DNA of 64,000 nucleotides from UBA6663 sp044226485 (lineage in GTDB: Bacteria; Chloroflexota; Anaerolineae; Anaerolineales; UBA6663), in contig JBGAGY010000011.1 of the NCBI GenBank assembly GCA_044226485.1, positions 174,889 through 238,888 on the forward strand, in the 5' to 3' direction. Shown here piece after piece: positions 26,675 to 34,928 of the stretch. Made by a program: the position numbers and the translations under genes. Every line of letters begins with the position of its first letter. The first letter of the stretch is position 1. Under the pieces are notes generated by a model that searched no databases, had not been told where the DNA came from, and saw only the letters and a program-made list of their open reading frames with translations.

Positions 26675-27529
26675 TTACGATTTGGTCTTCTGCAGGCCTT
26701 GAGCCGTGTAGACATCAGTTGCAGGCGTCCGGACAAGGCTCAGGCCCGGAACGAACCAGAGGGCAACGCCGGCCGCAAGGGTGAGCAGAGTCCGAATCAC
26801 CTCGACTCGATCCGACACCGGGGCCAACAACTGAGATGTGAAGTTCGCGCTGAAGTGGATGAACATGGCCGCCGGGATGCTTCCGGCCGTCGAAAGGTGA
26901 ACGCGCGCCATCAGCAGCGAGAGCCCGACGTTCAGAAGCATGAAGGCCCAGAACCCCTCCATGCGGAAGCCCATCTGCCCGTGCCAGGTCGCGGGCATGG
27001 CGTAGAGGGGCAGATGCCAGAAGCCCCAGATGAGGCCCAGCAGGATCGATCCGCGCACCTCACCGAAACGCGCGATCAGCGGATCGAGCAGGTAGCCGCG
27101 CCACCCGAATTCCTCTGACCACGGCCCGGAGAGAAAGCTGATGAAGGTCACCAGCGGCCAGAGGGCCGGAGAGGCCATAAGCGCCCGCCACTGATCCAGG
27201 CCCGGCCACGCGCCACCGAGCGCGAGATCCAGGGCGACGCCCGCAGCGTAGATCAACGGGAAGATCAAGGCGATGAACGCACACCACCCTGCTGAGATGG
27301 ATCGCAGGCTGAGGGCCCGTCGCCAGAAGGCCCGCCGGTCGGCCGGATCACCCAGGAAGATCAACACGACGCCGACAAGCGACGGGGCCATGCCGCCGGC
27401 GATCAGCAACAGCATCCAGGGCATCTCATATGCGCTGTGTCCGCTCCAGATGAGCGCGCCGTAGAAGGCCCAGGTCCAGACGAACGCGGCCAGCAGGAAA
27501 TAACCGGGGTGGCGTTTCGCGTAAGTCAT
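26675..27529 (-). CDS. CPBP intramembrane metalloprotease 2
   Basis: 284 residues, seven or eight membrane helices. Motifs: WSEEFGWRGYLLDPL (EExxxR), LIWGFWHLPLYAM, and FIHFSANFTSQ near the C-terminus. It resembles CPBP protease 1 in length and motif layout, suggesting an old duplication. It starts 21 bp after the stop of CPBP gene 3; 212 bp with no gene separate it from the small peptide gene downstream. Confidence 0.85.
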   Translation of the reverse strand: MTYAKRHPGYFLLAAFVWTWAFYGALIWSGHSAYEMPWMLLLIAGGMAPSLVGVVLIFLGDPADRRAFWRRALSLRSISAGWCAFIALIFPLIYAAGVALDLALGGAWPGLDQWRALMASPALWPLVTFISFLSGPWSEEFGWRGYLLDPLIARFGEVRGSILLGLIWGFWHLPLYAMPATWHGQMGFRMEGFWAFMLLNVGLSLLMARVHLSTAGSIPAAMFIHFSANFTSQLLAPVSDRVEVIRTLLTLAAGVALWFVPGLSLVRTPATDVYTAQGLQKTKS

Positions 27530-27550
27530 GATCTCACCAGCAGGGTCAGT

Positions 27551-28480
27551 CTAGCGCACCAGCGCCAGGGCCAGAAACGTGAAGATCGCCACGTCGCTGA
27601 GAAAATGAATCCACCACGTCCAGAAGACGCCGCGGGTTTCGACCATCCCCTTCCCCAGGATCCAGCCCATGAAGATGGAGGCGATCCCGCCCAGCAGGCC
27701 GCCGGGCGTTCCAAAGTAATGGGCGATACCAAAAAAATAAGCCGTCATCCACAATGCCTGACGGCTGCCGAAGCCGCGCTCGAGCGAGGCCAGGAAAGGC
27801 GCGCGATACGTCATCTCTTCATTGAAAGCGTTCAGCGCGGCGTAGAACAGGATCGACGGTACGGCCGGCAGCAATCGCCCGAACTGGGCGGCATCGGGCT
27901 GCGCGCCGAGGAACATCAGAACGGCCAGTGTCGCCGCGATGTAGAAGCCCCACTGCAGCCCGAAGGACGGCCACGCCACAGGCTTCGGGAAACCCAGCCA
28001 CGGCACAGGTTGGATCGGCGCCGTCAGCCGGCCCCGCGTGAGAAAGAACGCGTTGCGCCGATAGCCCAGGAGCAACAGCAACCCGATCATGCAGGCCGAC
28101 ACCACAAGTTTGCCGATCTGCTCGGCCTGCATCCGCGCATCGAAGGCCGTGCCGCCAAAGAGCGCCTGCAGAGGCAGCATTGTGAAGTCGATGCGGGTCC
28201 GCGCTTCGTTGAGGGCGAACAGGGCCAGGAAGAGCGCCACAGGATCGCGCAACGCTCGCGCCGGTCGCCAGAAGCTGGCCGTCGTCGCGAGGATCGCCAA
28301 CGCCACGATTCGCGCCAGAGCCAACCAGGCCGGGACGGCGCCCGTCAGCTCCACGAATACGATGTCGACGAGGGCGCTGACAGCCAGGACGAGCGCCCAG
28401 GCCACCATGAGCAGGCTCCGCTCACTGGCGGATGAGGTGGGTTGATTCGCCGAAGCAAACGTCTCAGATGAGCTGGTCAT
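27551..28480 (-). CDS. CPBP intramembrane metalloprotease 3
   Basis: 309 residues from the ATG at 28480; an ATG ten codons upstream is possible. Many membrane helices. Motifs are more divergent than in its neighbours: AFNEEMTYRAPFL (EExxxR retained), FFGIAHYFGTPGG, and WWIHFLSDVAIF, in which the final motif reads HxxxD. It is cotranscribed in the minus direction with the small protein and receiver gene upstream. Confidence 0.8.
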   Translation of the reverse strand: MTSSSETFASANQPTSSASERSLLMVAWALVLAVSALVDIVFVELTGAVPAWLALARIVALAILATTASFWRPARALRDPVALFLALFALNEARTRIDFTMLPLQALFGGTAFDARMQAEQIGKLVVSACMIGLLLLLGYRRNAFFLTRGRLTAPIQPVPWLGFPKPVAWPSFGLQWGFYIAATLAVLMFLGAQPDAAQFGRLLPAVPSILFYAALNAFNEEMTYRAPFLASLERGFGSRQALWMTAYFFGIAHYFGTPGGLLGGIASIFMGWILGKGMVETRGVFWTWWIHFLSDVAIFTFLALALVR

Positions 28481-28506
28481 TGTGGTCGCCCTTTCGTAGC
28501 ACCCGC

Positions 28507-28740
28507 TCAACGGAGGCTGATCGACTCCGGTTGAAGGGGAACCACACTTTCAGTATCGATCAAGGTCCACGGCAGGTTCGTGGCACTGGCCCGTAGGTCG
28601 GCCAGGACGCGCAGGACACTCGGCGCGTACAGCGAGCGCGGCGTGCCAGTGGACTCGCCCGTCCACAGAGGCACGTCTGGCTCGAAGGCATCCAGGATGT
28701 AGAGGGTTCGAAGGGCCATAGGGCACCAGGTGTCCGTCAT
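28507..28740 (-). CDS. 77-residue protein coupled to a receiver gene
   Basis: Begins MTDTWCPMALRTLYILDAFE at an ATG at 28740 that overlaps the receiver stop as ATGA, a sign of translational coupling. It has no membrane segment and no recognised family. A CPBP protease gene follows 26 bp after its stop. Possibly a partner of the receiver, but that is inference from position. Confidence 0.55.
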   Translation of the reverse strand: MTDTWCPMALRTLYILDAFEPDVPLWTGESTGTPRSLYAPSVLRVLADLRASATNLPWTLIDTESVVPLQPESISLR

Positions 28741-29084
28741 CCGGCGAAAACGGCCAGGATGACCTCCGGAAGATCGGTCTTGTTGACGAAAGCGTCGGCG
28801 CCGTCGGCCAGCGCCTGTGCAGCAGACTCGGGCCGGGCGCTGGCCACGATCAGACGGGCATTCGGCGCCGCGGCGCGCAGCGCATCGGTCCGGCACAGGC
28901 GCGGCTCGCCCGACAACTCCCAATCCAACAAAATGAGGTCCGGCTGGCAGGCCTGGGCCGCGTCGAGGGCGGCTTCCATCGATGAGGCTTCAGCGATCAC
29001 GGTCACACCGAGTCGCGTCCCCAATAACAGGGAGAGCGCGGATCTCAGGGCGTCGTCATCGTCAGCCAACAGGACCTGTTTCAT
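28737..29084 (-). CDS. Stand-alone CheY-like receiver domain
   Basis: 115 residues consisting only of a receiver: acidic pocket ADDDDA near residue 9, phosphoacceptor in DLILLDWELSGEP (about residue 53), Ser/Thr position IVASARPES, and the conserved Lys in FVNKTDLPE. There is no output domain, so it likely acts by protein contact, perhaps with the coupled 77-residue protein. The nearest kinase is the large sensor at 30839, on the same strand. Confidence 0.8.
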   Translation of the reverse strand: MKQVLLADDDDALRSALSLLLGTRLGVTVIAEASSMEAALDAAQACQPDLILLDWELSGEPRLCRTDALRAAAPNARLIVASARPESAAQALADGADAFVNKTDLPEVILAVFAG

Positions 29085-29184
29085 GCGTTCAGTCTAGCCA
29101 AGGCCCGAGGATTGTGACCCGTCGTCAGGCGGGTTTTCGCCTGGTCACGCGGCCAGGTCCGGTCCGCGGGCAGCCGGGGTCGGG

Positions 29185-30084
29185 CTATGCCGCCCAGGCG
29201 CCGGCTTCCGGAGCGGCCGCGATCCTGCGGAGCAACGCATTCGCGAACGCGGCGGCCGCCACGGCGAGCACCATGAAGGAGGCCACGAAGCCGATGAACT
29301 GACCCAGGCTCAGCTGCACGCCGGCCATTCGATTTATGACCGTTTGAGCCACGACCACGACCCCCACGATTGCGTACAGGATGAGCAACACCGCCGAAAG
29401 CAGGTCACCCAGGGGCTGACGCCGCCAGATCAGCCACGCCGCCGCCCAGGTCATGGGTACTGTGATGGCCAGATCGATCACGTAGGTCACGATCGTCGTG
29501 TTGTCGAGCAGCCCGAGCGGTGGCTCACCGGTCAGGGCTGCCCCGACGATGTCGCTCATCCATACCAGCAGAAGCACCGACCCGGCCGTGGCCAGAAAGA
29601 TCGCGATCCCGCGGCGCGGGACTCCGGTACACGTGCACCGAGACAGGGCCGCCAGGTCGATCCCGGCCAGCACCGCCCCGAAGGCATACAGGCCGACCGC
29701 GAAGTACGCGACGTAGATGAGAAACAGCTCGTTGTAGGCCGCGCCGAAGGCCAGCGAGGCCGCGTTGTAGAGGAAGTAGCTCAGCAGGCCGGACAGCCAG
29801 ACCGAGCCCCTGACGTTGCCGGGCCGCCATCGCAGTGCAGCCCAGAGGAGCAAGGGCACACACAGCACGAGCGTGACGACGTCGGTGCCGCGGAAGGTCG
29901 CGGCGCCCTGGACGGTTTCGTGGCGATAGATCCCTGTGCCGTCGAGGTTGAAGGTCACGCCGTGCACGGTGGTCACCACGCGGGGCTCCAACCTGCCTGT
30001 CTGAATCAGGCCGACGCCTGCCGCGATCAGGGCCAGCATGGCGACGGTCACCGACAATCCGATGTGTATGCGTGCGTGGTTCAT
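29185..30084 (-). CDS. Unknown multi-spanning membrane protein
   Basis: 299 residues from the ATG at 30084 (RBS GGAGCC). About eight hydrophobic helices, e.g. VAMLALIAAGVGLIQTG, VVTLVLCVPLLLWAAL and LFLIYVAYFAVGLYAFGAVL, with an extracytoplasmic loop after helix 1 (VVTTVHGVTFNLDGTGIYRH). No enzymatic motif or known family was recognised. It lies between the NarL-type regulator and the lone receiver, 131 bp and 100 bp away. Confidence 0.6.
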   Translation of the reverse strand: MNHARIHIGLSVTVAMLALIAAGVGLIQTGRLEPRVVTTVHGVTFNLDGTGIYRHETVQGAATFRGTDVVTLVLCVPLLLWAALRWRPGNVRGSVWLSGLLSYFLYNAASLAFGAAYNELFLIYVAYFAVGLYAFGAVLAGIDLAALSRCTCTGVPRRGIAIFLATAGSVLLLVWMSDIVGAALTGEPPLGLLDNTTIVTYVIDLAITVPMTWAAAWLIWRRQPLGDLLSAVLLILYAIVGVVVVAQTVINRMAGVQLSLGQFIGFVASFMVLAVAAAAFANALLRRIAAAPEAGAWAA

Positions 30085-30215
30085 CCCAGGCTCCATCCCT
30101 TTCGGTTCGTGTGCCTGGTTGAGTGTACAGAGGGTCAGGAATCGAAGGCTGTTCTTCGGGCGGGTTTTGGCCTGGCCAGGTGGCCAGGGTCACACGATGT
30201 GCGAAGGGCGCCGAC

Positions 30216-30842
30216 CTACACGAGTTTGCGCTGCATGGCCAGCGAGACGGCGGCCACGCGATTCTCGACGCCGAGCTTCGCCAAAATGTTGCTGATGTGA
30301 AACTTGACGGTCGACACGCTGACGACCAGGCGCTCGGCAATCTCTTGATTGGGCAGGCCCTCGACCATAAGCGCCAATACGTCACGCTCGCGATCCGTCA
30401 GGTTGTCGGCCGGCGAAAGGCTCCCTTGGGCCAGGGCCTGCGCCGCTTCAGGCGAGAGGGTCAACCGTCCCCTGTGTGCGGCCCGTATGGCGGCCGCCAG
30501 CTCAACGGCGCTGACGTTCTTCATTAAGTAGCCAACCGCCCCGGCCCTCAACGCATTCTGCACGAGGCCGTTCTCGGGGAAGCTCGTGAGCGCGATCACC
30601 TGCGGCGCGGGCGTGAGGGCCCTGATCTGCTGGGTGGCGGCCACGCCGTCCAACACCGGCATCATCAGATCCATCAGCACGACGTCGGGCTGCAACGTCC
30701 TGCAACGCTGCACGGCCTCGGCGCCGTCGCCGGCCTCGCCCACCAGCTCGAAGTCCGGCGTCACGCCCAAGAAGGCCGCAAGACCCGAACGAACCACGGC
30801 GTGGTCATCAACGATCAATACACGAATCGGTGTGGTGGTCAT
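30216..30842 (-). CDS. NarL/FixJ-family response regulator
   Basis: 208 residues from the ATG at 30842. Receiver: VLIVDDHAVVRSGL, DVVLMDLMMP with phosphoacceptor Asp at about 55, and YLMKNVS with the conserved Lys. The LuxR-type helix-turn-helix at the C-terminus is complete (LTDRERDVLALMVEGLPNQE, then RLVVSVSTVKFHISNILAKL). Its ATG overlaps the sensor kinase stop (ATGA), so the two are a translationally coupled two-component pair. Confidence 0.92.
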   Translation of the reverse strand: MTTTPIRVLIVDDHAVVRSGLAAFLGVTPDFELVGEAGDGAEAVQRCRTLQPDVVLMDLMMPVLDGVAATQQIRALTPAPQVIALTSFPENGLVQNALRAGAVGYLMKNVSAVELAAAIRAAHRGRLTLSPEAAQALAQGSLSPADNLTDRERDVLALMVEGLPNQEIAERLVVSVSTVKFHISNILAKLGVENRVAAVSLAMQRKLV

Positions 30843-33800
30843 GCGGGTTCCTCCCAAACAACGGTGATCTGCGTCCCGGCGCCGGGTTCGCTGTAAAGCG
30901 TCACGCGCGCCCCGACAGCTTCCGCGCGCTCACGCATGATCCTCAGGCCAAGATGGTCGGCGGTCACGGCGCTCGGGTCGAAGCCGGCGCCGGTGTCGGC
31001 GATCGTCAACCGCACGCTCGGGCCGAGGCGCAACTGCACGACCGCCTGCGACGCGCGCGCGTGCTTGACGACGTTGTTGAGCGCTTCCTGGGTGATGCGG
31101 TACAGCATCAATTGCACATCAGGCGGCAGCGGACGGTCGCCGTCGATCTGAACCTGGACCGACAGACGCGTCCGCCCGCCGGCCGCTTCACCGAGTTGTC
31201 GTAGGAGCACCGGCAGCGGGACCTCGGTCAGGGCGTTCGGCCTCAGTTCAACGAGCAGCGACCGCATCTCGGCCATAGCGCCCCTGGTCAGCTGGCGCAG
31301 TTCTTCAAGCCGACGCACACCGGCGGCGCGATCGGCCTCCCACACCTGGGGCAGCACCTCGGCGATCAGGGTGGTGGCGAACAGCGTCTGGGTCACGGCG
31401 TCGTGCAGGTCGCGCGCCAGCCGCGTTCGTTCGGCGACGACGGCTTCCTCGGCGGCCTTCTGCTGTAACAACCGGTTGCTCCGCTCGAGCTCATCGGTGC
31501 GCAGCTGCACCAGGTGCTCGAGCTGTCGGTTGCGATTTCGTACCGAGCGCAGGCGCAGCTGAACGCCGGCCAGCGCAGTGAGCACGAGGCCGACGGCTAC
31601 CAGGCCGCGAAACCACCACGTCTCCCAGTAGGGCGGCGTGATCGTCACCGGCAGAATCAGCCCGGGCTCGCTCCACACGCCCTCGCTGTTGGCGGCGCGC
31701 ACGCGCAGCGTGTAGGAACCACCGGGCAGGTTCGTGTAGCTGGCGTAGCGGCGGGTCCCGGCCTCGATCCAATTCGGATCGTATCCCTCAAGCCTGTAGG
31801 CGAAACGGTTGTGTTCGGGCGCGCTGAAATCGAGGGCCGCGAATTCGAAGGCGATGAAACTCTGGTCGTAGGTCAGGGTGATGGGTTCGACGCCCGTGTG
31901 CGGCACCGAGACGTTGAGCACCTGAAAATCCGTGAGAACGACCGGCGGCGGCACCTGTCGCGGCGTGAGCGCGGACGGGTCGAAGACGTTGAAGCCGTGG
32001 CTCGTGCCGACATAGATCAGGCCAGCGTGGGTCCGCAGCCAGGCTCCCGAATTGAACTCGTTGCTGGCGAGGCCGTCGGACGTGTCGAAGATCTGGAATT
32101 GCTCGGTCTGGATGTCGAAGCGCGCCAGCCCGTTGTTCGTGGTCAGCCACAGATCCTGCCCGGCTCCGGACACGACGCTGAGGACTGTGGTGTTGCGCAG
32201 ACCTTCGCGCTCCCCATAGACGCGCACCTCGCCGGTCGCCGGATCCAGGCGGTTCAATCCGCCCTGCGTCGCGAGCCAGACGATCCCGGAGTCGCCGGGC
32301 TGAATGGCCCAGACGTTGCTGTCGCTGAGCGCCCCGGCCCCCGCGCCCGGTGCATAGGTCGTGAAACGCGCTGTCTCCGGTGCCAGGCTGGCCGGGTCGG
32401 CCAGGTTCAGGTGATTGAGGCCACCACCCCAGGTGCCGATCCACAGGTCCTGGCCATCGACGGCGAGCGACACGATCTGATCGAGGCTCAGCGTGCCCGA
32501 GCGAGTCGGATCGGCACGATAGCGCACGAACGTGTCGCTGGCCGGGTCGAAGCGGTGCAGGCCGCCGAGCGTGCCGACCCACATACGGCCGGCATCGTCG
32601 ACGACAATGCTCGAGACACTGCCGTCGGCCAAGGCCGATGGATCGTCGAGGTTGGGTGGGTAATGCCTGAACCCACCCGTGGCGGGATCGAGACGATCCA
32701 GGCCGGCGCCGAGCGTGCCAAGCCAGACCATACCGGCGGCATCGACGTGAAGCGACATGACCATGTCGGCGCTGACGCTATCGTCTCGCGTGGCGTCGTG
32801 GCGATAGTGGGTGAACAGCCCGGTGGCCGGATCAAGCCGATCGAGCCCCGATCCCCAGACGGCCATCCAGATCCCGCCGGTTGCGTCCTCGGCGAACGCG
32901 CCGATCTGGCTGCTGGCCGGGCCGTTGACGTCGTCCGGGTGGCTCTCGAAGAGGCGAAAGTCGCGGCTGTGGGGCGTGAGTTTGTTGAGGCCGCCGCGAG
33001 TCGTGCCCGCCCAGATGACGCCGGAATGGTCTTGAAGCAGCGACCAGATTTCGTCGCCGCTCAGGCTGTGCGGCTGCGCGAGGTCGAAGGGGTAGCGCGT
33101 GAAACGCCCGGGCAAAGCCGGGTCCATTTCGTTCAGCCCACCGCCCCAGGTGCCGACCCACAGATGGCCATCATCTGACACAAGCAGGCTGAAGACGTTA
33201 TCGGAACTCAGGCTTGTTGGATCGTCCTCTGTGTGCGAGTAGTGGGTCGCGCGGCCGGTTGCCGGATCGAACAATTCTAGGCCGGCCCCGGGGAGGCTGA
33301 ACCCGCCCAGGCCTACCCACAACCGACCATCGCCGGCCGGCACGATGGCCGAAACGCTGTCGCCGGCGATGCTATCGGGGTTCGTCGAGTCGTGCTGGTA
33401 GTGGATGAAGGTGCCGCTGTCCCTGTCGAAGCGGTTGAGGCCAGCGCCTGGCGTCCCGAACGCCCCCGTGCCCACCCACAATTGGTGAGCCATATCTTCG
33501 TACAGCGTAGACACGGCATCGGCGCTCAGGCTGTTCGCGTCGGTGGGATCGTGCCGATAGTGCGTGAAGCCACCGATCGCCGGGTCGAACCGATCGAGGC
33601 CACCCAGGGTGCCGACCCAGATCGAGCCATCGCCGGTCTGCAACAGCGTCGGGACGACGCCATGGCTGAGCGCGGCGGGATCAGAGGCATCCGGTTCGAA
33701 TCGAGTGAAGACGCCCGTCGCCGGGTCGTAGCGATTGAGGCCCCCGCCCCACGTCCCGATCCAGATGAGGCCATCCGCATCCTGCATCAGGGCGATGACG

Positions 33801-34123
33801 CTGTTGTGGCCTAACGAGGTTGGATCCTCCGGATCATGCCGGAAGACCGTGAAGCCGTAGCCGTCGTAGCGGTCGAGGCCGTCCTGGGTACCGATCCAGA
33901 GATACCCGGCACGATCCTGAAGGAACGCCAACCCGGCGTTCTGAGAGAGCCCGTCCTCGATGGTGAGATGGCCGAAGCGAGCCGTGCCGCCGACGGGCAG
34001 CGATCCAGCCGTTGGCGCGTTCGCGAGGGTCGGCGCGACGGGCCGGCCGATGAATCCGAGCAGACAGGCCAAGGCGAACCACAACGACAGCTTTCTGTGG
34101 GGCCGCCTGATGAGGGTCAGCAT
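30839..34123 (-). CDS. Propeller-type sensor histidine kinase
   Basis: 1,094 residues from the ATG at 34123, which begins directly before a signal segment (LWFALACLLGFIGRP); a further ATG at 34159 is possible. Residues about 50-700 are repeated Reg_prop blades (e.g. DGLIWIGTWGGGLNRYDP), probably two seven-bladed periplasmic propellers. A Y_Y_Y domain follows (YRLEGYDPNWIEAGTRRYAS), then one membrane helix, a HisKA_3 box (RLARDLHDAVTQTLFATTLI) and an HATPase (ALNNVVKHARASQAVVQL, DTGAGFD). It signals to the NarL-type regulator coupled downstream. Such sensors in gut bacteria detect glycan fragments; here the ligand is unknown. Confidence 0.92.
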   Translation of the reverse strand: MLTLIRRPHRKLSLWFALACLLGFIGRPVAPTLANAPTAGSLPVGGTARFGHLTIEDGLSQNAGLAFLQDRAGYLWIGTQDGLDRYDGYGFTVFRHDPEDPTSLGHNSVIALMQDADGLIWIGTWGGGLNRYDPATGVFTRFEPDASDPAALSHGVVPTLLQTGDGSIWVGTLGGLDRFDPAIGGFTHYRHDPTDANSLSADAVSTLYEDMAHQLWVGTGAFGTPGAGLNRFDRDSGTFIHYQHDSTNPDSIAGDSVSAIVPAGDGRLWVGLGGFSLPGAGLELFDPATGRATHYSHTEDDPTSLSSDNVFSLLVSDDGHLWVGTWGGGLNEMDPALPGRFTRYPFDLAQPHSLSGDEIWSLLQDHSGVIWAGTTRGGLNKLTPHSRDFRLFESHPDDVNGPASSQIGAFAEDATGGIWMAVWGSGLDRLDPATGLFTHYRHDATRDDSVSADMVMSLHVDAAGMVWLGTLGAGLDRLDPATGGFRHYPPNLDDPSALADGSVSSIVVDDAGRMWVGTLGGLHRFDPASDTFVRYRADPTRSGTLSLDQIVSLAVDGQDLWIGTWGGGLNHLNLADPASLAPETARFTTYAPGAGAGALSDSNVWAIQPGDSGIVWLATQGGLNRLDPATGEVRVYGEREGLRNTTVLSVVSGAGQDLWLTTNNGLARFDIQTEQFQIFDTSDGLASNEFNSGAWLRTHAGLIYVGTSHGFNVFDPSALTPRQVPPPVVLTDFQVLNVSVPHTGVEPITLTYDQSFIAFEFAALDFSAPEHNRFAYRLEGYDPNWIEAGTRRYASYTNLPGGSYTLRVRAANSEGVWSEPGLILPVTITPPYWETWWFRGLVAVGLVLTALAGVQLRLRSVRNRNRQLEHLVQLRTDELERSNRLLQQKAAEEAVVAERTRLARDLHDAVTQTLFATTLIAEVLPQVWEADRAAGVRRLEELRQLTRGAMAEMRSLLVELRPNALTEVPLPVLLRQLGEAAGGRTRLSVQVQIDGDRPLPPDVQLMLYRITQEALNNVVKHARASQAVVQLRLGPSVRLTIADTGAGFDPSAVTADHLGLRIMRERAEAVGARVTLYSEPGAGTQITVVWEEPA

Positions 34124-34216
34124 GGTCCGGAGGACTGTAGTCGATGAATATGGAGGCATACAGTGCCGATGCTCATCTTTCGTCAGGAGACTGATCCTGG
34201 TCTGAGCCTGGCGGAC

Positions 34217-34792
34217 TCAGGCACGCATCGACGGTTGAGCCCGAGCTCGCCTGTCATCGGCCATCAGTTCTGCCAGACGCTCGCGAGCGATGTGATAGCG
34301 GTGTTTGGTGACATCGACCGACGCCTCAAGGACCCCGGCTATCTGCCCGAACGAGAGATGCTCCCAACAGCGTAGCAGGACGATCAGCCGGTCCTTTGGA
34401 GCCAGTCGATCCAGGTGGTCCAGAAGCAGGCGAGCGCGATGGGCGACGCCTGTTTCTGGGCCCTGGCCAGCCGGTCCCGAAATCGCGCCGGCCGAACTTA
34501 GGGCGCGCCCGTCAGCCAACAGATCCAGACAGAGCCGGCCGGCATAGCCAAGCACCCAGAGGCGGAAATCCTCCCGGACACATGCGTCCGCTCGATGACG
34601 GAAGGCAGCCGCGAACGTCGCGGCCGTGGCTCGATCGGCCTCTGCGTGATCGCCGAGCATGCGCAGACACAGGTGTTGGACGGAACTACCGCAACCGTCC
34701 ACGCAACGGTCGAAGGCCGCTGGGTCGTTCAGGTCGATGGCTTCAGACGGGGTGAACGGGTTGATCGCGTGCTGACGGATGAAGGCAAGCAT
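34217..34792 (-). CDS. Sigma-70-like (ECF-type) protein
   Basis: 191 residues. Helical; region-2-like part CGSSVQHLCLRMLGDHAEAD followed by ATFAAAFRHRADAC, and region 4 near the C-terminus (LAPKDRLIVLLRCWEHLSFG then QIAGVLEASVDVTKHRYHIA). Spacing fits an ECF sigma factor, but region 2 is weakly conserved, so it may be a degenerate or specialised member. It stands alone upstream of the sensor kinase on the same strand, 93 bp before it; no anti-sigma gene is adjacent. Confidence 0.65.
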   Translation of the reverse strand: MLAFIRQHAINPFTPSEAIDLNDPAAFDRCVDGCGSSVQHLCLRMLGDHAEADRATAATFAAAFRHRADACVREDFRLWVLGYAGRLCLDLLADGRALSSAGAISGPAGQGPETGVAHRARLLLDHLDRLAPKDRLIVLLRCWEHLSFGQIAGVLEASVDVTKHRYHIARERLAELMADDRRARAQPSMRA

Positions 34793-34928
34793 GACGGACC
34801 GCCGGGCGATCGGCTGAACACAAGCCGATCCATCCTCAACACACTACAGATCCGGCGGACCTTTCGCACCCGACCCCAGAGGAGTTCGCACCTGGTCAAC
34901 CGGCCAGGGGACCATGCATCCGGTGCGT

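Noticed and set aside
26328..28435. Long plus-strand frames opposite the CPBP genes
   Set aside because: Their sequences are Arg/Gln/Glu-rich antisense of hydrophobic helices, a known artefact opposite membrane-protein genes.
31514..33178. 554-codon plus-strand open frame opposite the propeller sensor kinase
   Set aside because: It is antisense to repeated Reg_prop blades in high-GC DNA; the composition is Arg/Gly/Ala-rich without domain features, while the minus strand has a clear kinase.
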